Source: Fen-183 sp036504335 (lineage in GTDB: Bacteria; Acidobacteriota; Thermoanaerobaculia; UBA5066). From it: a stretch of DNA of 64,000 nucleotides. Within the stretch, counting starts at the first letter, position 1. Every line of letters begins with the position of its first letter. Below, piece by piece: positions 20,544 to 26,710 of the stretch. The translations under genes were made by a program, and so were the position numbers. The notes beneath the pieces are model-generated. The model saw only the letters and a list, made by a program, of their open reading frames with translations. It did no database searches and had not been told where the DNA came from. The stretch covers positions 9,394 to 73,393 of the forward strand of contig DASXVJ010000016.1 in NCBI GenBank assembly GCA_036504335.1. Reading direction: 5' to 3'.

Positions 20544-20561
20544 TCGTGATACTTTTCACAA
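20544..20561 (-). promoter_or_regulatory. Rex operator upstream of nuoA
   Basis: TCGTGATACTTTTCACAA fits the Rex palindrome TTGTGA-N6-TCACAA with one mismatch. It lies 8 bp upstream of the nuoA start and just downstream of a TTGACG hexamer (minus strand, 20574-20579), where bound Rex would block the -10 region. Since rex is the last gene of the same operon, this makes a redox feedback loop. Confidence 0.75.
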
Positions 20562-20591
20562 ACAGGGCGCTCTCGTCAATCCCCAACCGTC

Positions 20592-21287
20592 ATGTCCGAG
20601 AAGATTTACGAAGGGTTTAGCCCCGCCGCCCTCGTCCCCGCCTTCCGATGCGCCTCGACGGTCGGCGGCGTGGTCGCGGGCCTGAGAAGGGTCGTCCCGG
20701 AGGTCCTGGTCGTGGACGACGGCAGCGGCGACGGCACGGCCGACGCGGCGCGTGCCGCCGGAGCCCGCGTCCTCGTCCGTCCCGGAAACGGAGGCAAGGG
20801 CTCGGCGCTGAGGGACGGGCTCGCCGTTCTCCTGAAGGAACCCGTCTCGCACGTCGCGTTCGTGGACGCGGACGGCCAGCACGACCCTGCCGACCTGCCC
20901 GCGCTCCTCGCGGCGGCGCGGGCCGGAGCCGACTTCGTCATCGGTTCGCGCCTGAGGGATACGGCGGACATGCCCGAGAAGAACTACTGGGCGAACACGA
21001 TCGGCGACAAGGTGCTGGGCCGCATGACGGGGCTTCCCGTGGAGGACGGCCAGTCGGGCTACCGCGTGATCGCGGCGGATCTCCTCCGGCCGCTCAACCT
21101 GCGCGCCGAGCGGTACTCGATCGAGAACGAGATCCTCATCAAGGCCGCGCCCCGCGTCCGCCGGTTCGCTACGGTGCCGGTGAAGACGATCTACGGCGCG
21201 CGGTCGCACTACCGCCCGTTCCGCGACACGTGGATCACGTCCTGGCTTTCCGTGTATTACAAGACGCTCGATTCCGACGCGTCATAA
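20592..21287 (+). CDS. Glycosyltransferase family 2
   Basis: 231 residues of GT-A fold. VLVVDDGSGDGTADAARAAG and VAFVDADGQHDPADLPALL contain the nucleotide-sugar and metal-binding acidic motifs of dolichyl-phosphate-mannose-synthase-like enzymes. It has no clear membrane helix. It transfers a sugar from a nucleotide or lipid-linked donor; the acceptor is unknown. It opens a run of plus-strand genes with a polysaccharide deacetylase next, suggesting envelope polysaccharide synthesis. Confidence 0.85.
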   Translation: MSEKIYEGFSPAALVPAFRCASTVGGVVAGLRRVVPEVLVVDDGSGDGTADAARAAGARVLVRPGNGGKGSALRDGLAVLLKEPVSHVAFVDADGQHDPADLPALLAAARAGADFVIGSRLRDTADMPEKNYWANTIGDKVLGRMTGLPVEDGQSGYRVIAADLLRPLNLRAERYSIENEILIKAAPRVRRFATVPVKTIYGARSHYRPFRDTWITSWLSVYYKTLDSDAS

Positions 21288-21294
21288 TCGGGGC

Positions 21295-22167
21295 GTGTCC
21301 GTCTCCCCGATTCTGACCGTCGACGTGGAGGAGTGGTTCCACGTCTGCGGTCACCCGTCCTACGCGGACCCGGCCACGTGGGCGGCGCGCGAGAAGCGCG
21401 TGCACGTCGGGACCGACCGGATCCTCGAGCTCCTCGGCGGGACGGCGTCGAGAGCGACGTTTTTCGTCCTCGGCTGGATCGCTCGCCAGAGCCCGGCGCT
21501 CGTCGCGCGCATCGCCGGAGCCGGCCACGAGATCGGCTGCCACGGGGACACGCACCGGCGCGTGTTCGACATGACGCCGGCCGAGTTCCGCGAGGAGGTC
21601 CGGCGGAGCCGCGACACACTGCAGGAGATCGTCGGCAGGCCCGTCACGGCCTTCCGCGCCCCCGAGTGGTCGATGCTGAGGGCCGACAACCCGGCGCTGG
21701 CCGTCCTCGTGGAGGAGGGCTTCGCGATCGACTCCTCCCTCACGACGGCGCCGCCCGTCGGCGATCCGTCGAACCCGGCGCGCCCGGCGGTCCTCGAGAC
21801 GGCGTCGGGTCCCCTCCTCGAGGTCCCGCCGCTCATGGGGACGTTCTTCGGCCGGCGCGCGATGTGGGGCGGCGGCGTGTGCTCGCGCCTCACGCGCGAG
21901 AGCCGCGTCGAGGCGGCGATCGAACGGGCGCTTTCGGCGGGCGATCCGCCGGTCCTCTACGCGCACCCGTGGGAGTTCGACCCCGAGCACCCGCGGATGC
22001 CCGGCCTCTCGGCCGTCCAGCGCCTCGTCCATTTCGCGGGGCGGACGCGAACGGAGCGGCGCTGGGCGCGCTGGACGAAGCGCTGGACGTTCGCGCCGAT
22101 CTCTTCCGTGATGTCCGAAGAGGACCGGAAGATTTCTTCGAAGGTGAAGAGGGGAGCCGCCGCGTGA
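21295..22167 (+). CDS. Polysaccharide deacetylase (NodB fold, DUF3473-like end)
   Basis: 290 residues. LTVDVEEWFHV at the start holds the catalytic and metal Asp residues; HEIGCHGDTHRRVF contains the metal histidines; RAPEWSML and the late HPWEFDPEHPRMPG are typical of the exopolysaccharide-locus deacetylases with a DUF3473 extension. It probably removes N-acetyl groups from a surface glycan. GTG start six bases after CATAAT, suggesting a leaderless message. The final residues (KISSKVKRGAAA) come from hairpin repeat 5, and the stop overlaps the next start (GTGA). Confidence 0.88.
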   Translation: MSVSPILTVDVEEWFHVCGHPSYADPATWAAREKRVHVGTDRILELLGGTASRATFFVLGWIARQSPALVARIAGAGHEIGCHGDTHRRVFDMTPAEFREEVRRSRDTLQEIVGRPVTAFRAPEWSMLRADNPALAVLVEEGFAIDSSLTTAPPVGDPSNPARPAVLETASGPLLEVPPLMGTFFGRRAMWGGGVCSRLTRESRVEAAIERALSAGDPPVLYAHPWEFDPEHPRMPGLSAVQRLVHFAGRTRTERRWARWTKRWTFAPISSVMSEEDRKISSKVKRGAAA

Positions 22168-22268
22168 GCGGGTTCGGCGCTCTTTTTCCCGGCCAGCTCA
22201 GCGAAAAGGCCGGGATGGGAGAGGCGCTCGCGGCGCGCTTCGACTATGTCGCTTCATCATTCGAAGAA
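22132..22268. repeat. Hairpin repeat 5, across the deacetylase-fabD junction, with paired core changes
   Basis: The left core is TTCTTCGAA (22134-22142) and the right core TTCGAAGAA (22260-22268), complementary over ATTTCTTCGAA, then TGAAG (22145-22149) with CTTCA (22252-22256) beyond a small bulge. Relative to the common cores, A is C on the left and T is G on the right, so pairing is kept. Both changes remove in-frame stop codons (TAG to TCG, TAA to GAA). Confidence 0.7.
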
Positions 22269-23156
22269 ATTTCCAGAAGGTCTGGTATTCGGATCGACAC
22301 GACATTTTTCGGGATGGGGTCCGAGTCTCTTCACGACGACAAGCCCGCTCAGGTCGGCGTCTTCGCCGTCTCTCTCGCGGCCCTGGAGGTCCTGAAGCGT
22401 GAGTACGGGCTCGAGCCGGACGCCTGCTGCGGCTACAGCCTCGGGACGTACGCGGCATTCGTCGCGGCAGGGTGCCTCTCGCGCGAGGCTGCGCTCGACG
22501 TCCTCCTCGAGGCCGAACGTCTCCTGGCGGAAGCGCGGGCGCGCGGCGAGGTGGACGGGACGATGGGCTTCGTCATCGGCCTCGGCAGGCCCGACGTCGA
22601 AGCGGCGCTCGCCGGGGTGTGCCCGGACCTCTCGCGTCTCGCGATTGCGACGGAGAACGCGGCGGCGCAGTTCATCCTGACCGGCGAGACGGAGCTCGTG
22701 AAGGAGACCGTCGACCTCCTGCGGCCGCGAGCGCTGAAGGCGGAAATGCTGCCGATCGGATTCCCGATGCACTCGAGAAGTCTCGAATCCGTGAGCGAGA
22801 AATTGAAGAGCTTCTTAGAAGGTGGTGTCAGGGTGGAGCAGCCGCAATCTCCTCTCTTTGCTCCCATGTTGGGGCGCCGGGTGGGGAGCAGCGCCGAGGC
22901 TGCCCACGTCCTTTCTAAGCAAATCTCCGTTCCCTCTTTCTTCGCTCCCACTCTTTTGGCCATGCGGAACGCCGGAATTCACCGCTTCGCCGAGGTCGGA
23001 CCCGGCGACGTCCTGACCCGACTCGTCCGCTGGACGCTCCGCGACGCGATCGTGGCGCGTCCCTCCCTCGAACGGCCCGAGGACATCAAGGTCTTCGCCG
23101 CCACCGTCCTGCCCGCGCCCGGCCCGCGCCGGGTGCCGGATCCGGTGATGCCGTGA
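22164..23156 (+). CDS. fabD: Malonyl-CoA:ACP transacylase
   Basis: 330 residues. GALFPGQLSEKAGMG at the start, the nucleophile motif GYSLG (Ser92) and FPMHS (His203) are the catalytic features of FabD; it loads malonyl groups on the acyl carrier protein. Residues 31-37 (SSFEEIS) coincide with the right arm of hairpin repeat 5, and residues 216-253 (SFLEGG...VLSKQISV) with hairpin repeat 6, near the end of the ferredoxin-like subdomain. GTG start overlaps the upstream stop; the stop overlaps fabG. Confidence 0.85.
   Translation: MSGFGALFPGQLSEKAGMGEALAARFDYVASSFEEISRRSGIRIDTTFFGMGSESLHDDKPAQVGVFAVSLAALEVLKREYGLEPDACCGYSLGTYAAFVAAGCLSREAALDVLLEAERLLAEARARGEVDGTMGFVIGLGRPDVEAALAGVCPDLSRLAIATENAAAQFILTGETELVKETVDLLRPRALKAEMLPIGFPMHSRSLESVSEKLKSFLEGGVRVEQPQSPLFAPMLGRRVGSSAEAAHVLSKQISVPSFFAPTLLAMRNAGIHRFAEVGPGDVLTRLVRWTLRDAIVARPSLERPEDIKVFAATVLPAPGPRRVPDPVMP
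22807..22928. repeat. Hairpin repeat 6, in frame in fabD
   Basis: Left core TTCTTAGAA at 22812-22820 is read FLE; the degenerate right core TTCTAAGCAA at 22913-22922 is read SKQ. The right arm is followed by a C/T-rich tract. The pairing is shorter than in other copies because of an extra C in the right arm. Confidence 0.55.
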
Positions 23157-23902
23157 CGGACGCCCCGCGCGCCCGCGTCGCGCTCGTGACGGGCGCGTCC
23201 CGGGGCATCGGGCGCGCCGTCGGCGAGCGCCTCGCGGCCGACGGGTACCACGCCGTTCTCACGTACCGCGCCGACGCCGCTGGCGCCGAGGCGGCCGTCG
23301 AGGCGATCCGCGCCGCGGGCCGCAGCGGGGAAGCCGTGAAGTGCGACGTGACGTCCGCCGCGGACATCACGGCGCTCGCGGACCGCCTCGACAAGGAGCG
23401 CGAGGGGATCGACGTTCTCGTGAACAACGCGGCCGTCCTGAAGAACGGCCTCTTCGCTCTCATGCCGGACGCGAACTGGAACCTCGTGATGGACACGGCC
23501 CTCGGAGGGACGTACCGGATGACGAAGGCGTTCGTGCGCGGCATGCTGAGGCGGCGGTGGGGGCGCATCGTGAACGTCTCGTCCCTCGCGGCCTTTTCGG
23601 GCAGCGCGGGCCAGACGAACTACTCGGCGGCGAAGGGGGCCCTCGTCGCGTTCACGAAGTCGCTCGCGGCCGAGGTCGGACCGTTCGGCGTCACGGTGAA
23701 CGCCGTCGCGCCGGGCTTCGTCGAGACCGAGATGATCTCCTTCCTCGGCAAGGAGGCCCGCGAGGACTTCCTGAAGCGCGTCCCGGTCCAGCGCTTCGGG
23801 CGTCCGGAGGACATCGCGCCCTTCGTCTCGTTCCTGTGCACGGACGGCGCCGCGTACCTGACGGGCCAGACCGTCCGGGTCGACGGCGGCTTCGTCGGCT
23901 GA
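23153..23902 (+). CDS. fabG: 3-oxoacyl-ACP reductase FabG-like
   Basis: 249 residues, a full-length short-chain dehydrogenase. VTGASRGIGRAV is the NADP motif, VNNAAVLKNG follows, and the catalytic Ser-Tyr-Lys are in VSSLAAFSGSAGQTNYSAAKGAL. The PGFVETEM segment and C-terminal DGGFVG are typical of FabG. It reduces the beta-keto group of acyl-ACP. GTG start overlaps the fabD stop, and an acyl carrier protein gene follows. Confidence 0.87.
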   Translation: MTDAPRARVALVTGASRGIGRAVGERLAADGYHAVLTYRADAAGAEAAVEAIRAAGRSGEAVKCDVTSAADITALADRLDKEREGIDVLVNNAAVLKNGLFALMPDANWNLVMDTALGGTYRMTKAFVRGMLRRRWGRIVNVSSLAAFSGSAGQTNYSAAKGALVAFTKSLAAEVGPFGVTVNAVAPGFVETEMISFLGKEAREDFLKRVPVQRFGRPEDIAPFVSFLCTDGAAYLTGQTVRVDGGFVG

Positions 23903-23970
23903 GCCCGGTTCGTCCGCCTGCGCATCCTGATATCCTCAAAGACTCGATTTTTCCCGCATGGAGCATTGAC

Positions 23971-24237
23971 TTGTCGGAAGACCTCAAGCCACGCGTCAAA
24001 GAACTGATCGTCCGGCAGCTGAAGCTGGACGTGGACCCGGCCTCCATCAAGGACGACGCCCCCCTCTTCGGGGACGCCGACGGCGGACTCGGCCTCGACT
24101 CGATCGACGCGCTCGAGCTCGTGCTCGGCGTGGAGAAGGAGTTCGGGATCAAGGTGCAGGACGAGGAAGTCGGCGTCAAGGCGTTCGCCTCCGTGAACGC
24201 CCTCTGCGAGTTCATCCGCGCGAAAGCCGCCGCATGA
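23971..24237 (+). CDS. Acyl carrier protein
   Basis: 88 residues, small and acidic. The phosphopantetheine motif is GLGLDSIDALELV with Ser44 as the attachment site. The start is TTG at 23971 because GGAG lies seven bases upstream and no in-frame ATG fits; a TATCCT sequence at 23931-23936 may be its promoter box. It sits between fabG and a hotdog protein, so this is a dedicated carrier protein and need not be the housekeeping AcpP. Confidence 0.85.
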   Translation: MSEDLKPRVKELIVRQLKLDVDPASIKDDAPLFGDADGGLGLDSIDALELVLGVEKEFGIKVQDEEVGVKAFASVNALCEFIRAKAAA

Positions 24238-24635
24238 CGTTCCAGCCCCTCCCGCACGTCTTTCCGTTCCGCTTCGCCGACGCGGTCGTCGCGTCCTCGG
24301 GCCGGGCGGAGGGCCGCGTGCGGGCCATGGTGACGGCGGGGGCGCAGGCGTCGCGGGGCGGGCCGCTCGCCGCGACGCTCTACGGCGAGCTCATCGCGCA
24401 GTCGGCGCTCCTCCTCGAGGGCGGGGACGCCGACCTCGGCCGCAGGGGATTCCTCGCCGGGATCTCGGACCTCGTCGCGGTGCGGCAGGCGGTCCCGGGC
24501 GACATCCTCGACGTGGACGTGACCGTCGCGGGCCGCTTCGGCGACTCGGTGAAGTTCGACGGGCGCATCTCCGACGGGACGGGTGCCGAGATCGCCCGGG
24601 GCTCCATCGTGGTGCGGCACGGGAGTGCGGCGTGA
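24234..24635 (+). CDS. Hotdog-fold 3-hydroxyacyl-ACP dehydratase-like protein
   Basis: 133 residues. LPHVFPFRFADAVV aligns with the FabZ opening (LPHRYPFLLVDRV), and LYGELIAQSALLL with the central helix carrying the acidic catalytic residue. The usual His of the HFPG loop is not visible, so activity is uncertain. The start overlaps the ACP stop (ATGA). Together with FabD, FabG and ACP it makes a small acyl-chain module that lacks a ketosynthase here. Confidence 0.7.
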   Translation: MTFQPLPHVFPFRFADAVVASSGRAEGRVRAMVTAGAQASRGGPLAATLYGELIAQSALLLEGGDADLGRRGFLAGISDLVAVRQAVPGDILDVDVTVAGRFGDSVKFDGRISDGTGAEIARGSIVVRHGSAA

Positions 24636-25363
24636 CCCCCGATTCGGGAACCTTCCCGCGCGATTCGGGCCTCTTCGCGAAGAAGAAAGTGCTCCTCGCG
24701 GGCCCTCCCGCGGGCCTCCTCCGGGGCGGAGCGTCGGTTCTCTCGCTCGCGGGCTACGTCGTGCGCGCCGCCGAGAGCGTCGAGGAGCTCGAGGCGCTCG
24801 TCCCCGAGAAGATCCCCGACCTCGTCATCTTCGACGCCTCGTTCCCGCCCGACGGCGGCGTCGGGGCCTGCCGGCGGCTGCGGGAGAAGGCGCACTGGCG
24901 CGCCGTCTCGATGATGCTGGTCGTGCCGGCCGGGATGCCGCACCTCGAGGAGGCGCTCGTCCCGGGCATCAACGACTTCATGCTCGCGCCGTTCCCGGCC
25001 GACGAGCTCCTCGACAAGGCGAGCCGCCTCACGCTCATCCCGGCCCGGCGCGAGGTCAACACGATCGCCCGCGTCACGAGCGAGGGGTCGCTGAAGCTCG
25101 GGAAGATGCTGAACGTCTCGTCGAACGGCGTGCTCGTCGAGATCGAGACCCCGATCCCGATCGGCCGGTCCGTCACGCTCGAGTTCTTCCTGCCCGACGA
25201 CCCCAAGCCCCTCCACGCTTCGGGGAAGGTCGTGAGGCGCACGAACGACCTCGATCACTTCCACCCCGCGTTCGGGATCCGCTTCACGGAGATCGGCGAG
25301 ATCGCCCAGGTCCGGATCGACGCCTTCGTGGCCGAGCGCGAGCGGGCCGGCTTCCGGCGCTAG
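24632..25363 (+). CDS. Receiver-like plus PilZ domain protein
   Basis: 243 residues. The N-terminal half (about 18-130) looks like a degenerate response-regulator receiver: KKVLLAGPPAGLL, LVIFDASFPPDG in the phosphoacceptor position and a late MLAPFPADELL. The C-terminal half (about 138-235) is PilZ-like: RREVNTIARVTSEGSLKLGKMLNVSSNGVLVEIETPIPIGRSV. PilZ domains bind cyclic di-GMP through RxxxR and DxSxxG; here RREVNTIAR and NVSSNG are close but not exact. GTG start overlaps the upstream stop. Confidence 0.75.
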   Translation: MTPDSGTFPRDSGLFAKKKVLLAGPPAGLLRGGASVLSLAGYVVRAAESVEELEALVPEKIPDLVIFDASFPPDGGVGACRRLREKAHWRAVSMMLVVPAGMPHLEEALVPGINDFMLAPFPADELLDKASRLTLIPARREVNTIARVTSEGSLKLGKMLNVSSNGVLVEIETPIPIGRSVTLEFFLPDDPKPLHASGKVVRRTNDLDHFHPAFGIRFTEIGEIAQVRIDAFVAERERAGFRR

Positions 25364-25367
25364 GGAA

Positions 25368-25396
25368 TTGACGGGGCCTCCGGGCCCGCTTATCCT
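25368..25396 (+). promoter_or_regulatory. Sigma-70-type promoter of tRNA-Leu
   Basis: TTGACG (25368-25373) and TATCCT (25391-25396) are separated by exactly 17 bp, and the tRNA begins 11 bases after the -10 box. The TATCCT box recurs before glgP and the ACP gene. Confidence 0.75.
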
Positions 25397-25406
25397 CCTC
25401 GCCCGC

Positions 25407-25495
<89 letters not shown>

Positions 25496-25508
25496 GCCTG
25501 ACGAACGG

Positions 25509-25531
25509 CCCCGCCGAAAGGCGGGGTTTTT
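25509..25531 (+). terminator. Rho-independent terminator after tRNA-Leu
   Basis: A 7-bp GC stem (CCCCGCC/GGCGGGG) with a GAAA tetraloop, followed by five T, begins 14 bp after the tRNA. Confidence 0.9.
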
Positions 25532-25593
25532 CGTCGAAAGCCTCGTCGTCGAGGAAACGAGGAGAATGCACGTTTTCGGACCGAAGACGGCGC

Positions 25594-26520
25594 TCAGTCC
25601 GTCATGACGACGAGGTAGCGCTCGCCCTTCCAGAACGCCGCGGCGTCCTTGACCTCGAGCCTGGAGGAGCCGTCAGCCGCGGCCGTGATCCGGTAGCTCT
25701 CCCGGGGCTGCGTCGTCACGACGAGCACGCTCCTGGCCGGAGCGGGAATCGGGACGTCGAAGCCCTGCGAGACGTCGACTTCCCTGAAGACGTCCGGGTC
25801 GAACTTCCCGGTCTGCGTCCACCTGCCGCCGACGCCGGTGCGCTCGACGACGCCCTTTTTCGCGAGCTCCTTCTTCGATGCGACCGCGACCCACGCCGTG
25901 TTCGCTTCCTTCGTCTTCTTCGCGAGGAGCGCATCGCCCTCGCGGAGGGCGGTGTCCTTCTCCTTCAGGCTCGCCGCCTGCGTCTTCACGGTGGCGGAGA
26001 GCTCCCGGACCCGCTGATCGAGGACGCCCGCGAGCGCCTCTTTCTCCTCGAGCGACCGCCGGAGTTCGGCGGTCAGCTTCTCGAGGGACGCGATCCTCAG
26101 GCCGCTCTCGCGGCTTTTCTCCTCCAGGCGGGCCAGCTTCGCGAGGTTCGTGCGCACGGCGTCGCGGATCGTCGAGACCTCCGCCCGGAGCTCCTCGCGA
26201 AGCGTTTGTGAGGCGCGTCCTTCCCCGGCCACGCGGAGCGACGATCGGACCGCGTTCAGCTCTTTGCTGCGAATCTCGTCGAGGCCGTTACGGACCTCGA
26301 CGAGCGCCACCTCCAGCTCCCTCATTTCGACGTTACGGGTCTCGAGCGCGTCCGAGACGCGGCGGTTCTCGGCGGCGAGGTAGGTCTTCTCCGAAACGAC
26401 TCGCGCATGCTCCCGTTTGGAGCCGCAGCCGCCCGCGGCGAGCGCGGCCCCGACCGCGAGCGTGGCCAGCGCGACGGGCAACCTCTTGATGGGATGGGGG
26501 AACCGGTTCGTCGTTCTCAT
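25594..26520 (-). CDS. Coiled-coil lipoprotein
   Basis: 308 residues. The signal region LATLAVGAALAAGGCGSK ends in a lipobox-like GGC, so the mature protein probably begins with a lipidated Cys. Residues about 45-210 are strongly heptad-like and Glu/Lys/Leu-rich, a long coiled coil. The C-terminal 90 residues are a small beta-rich region (FDVPIPAPARSVLVVTTQPRESYRI). The start at 26520 has a GGAGG site; an earlier ATG is less likely. Family not recognised; it may be a periplasmic scaffold. Confidence 0.7.
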   Translation of the reverse strand: MRTTNRFPHPIKRLPVALATLAVGAALAAGGCGSKREHARVVSEKTYLAAENRRVSDALETRNVEMRELEVALVEVRNGLDEIRSKELNAVRSSLRVAGEGRASQTLREELRAEVSTIRDAVRTNLAKLARLEEKSRESGLRIASLEKLTAELRRSLEEKEALAGVLDQRVRELSATVKTQAASLKEKDTALREGDALLAKKTKEANTAWVAVASKKELAKKGVVERTGVGGRWTQTGKFDPDVFREVDVSQGFDVPIPAPARSVLVVTTQPRESYRITAAADGSSRLEVKDAAAFWKGERYLVVMTD

Positions 26521-26710
26521 GGCGTCCTCCTCGTGCAACCCCGGAATCGCAAAGGGTGTACCGGCCTCGAGGCGGGGTTTTTCGTCTCCGTGGTAGCCTT
26601 GTCCCGGTCGAGCGCGGCATCGGGCATCCGGCCCGGAATCGCCAGCTCAGCCAGAAATTCCCTGCCCAGAGTCATTTAGGCTTGAAACGGCCGGGTTCGA
26701 GACCCTCTTC

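Noticed and set aside
26537..26586. AACCCCG...CGGGGTTTTTCG looks like a terminator and shares GGCGGGGTTTTTCGTC with the tRNA-Leu terminator
   Set aside because: The loop is 29 nt and there is no plus-strand gene ending before it; it is more likely a decayed copy of the tRNA terminator region.
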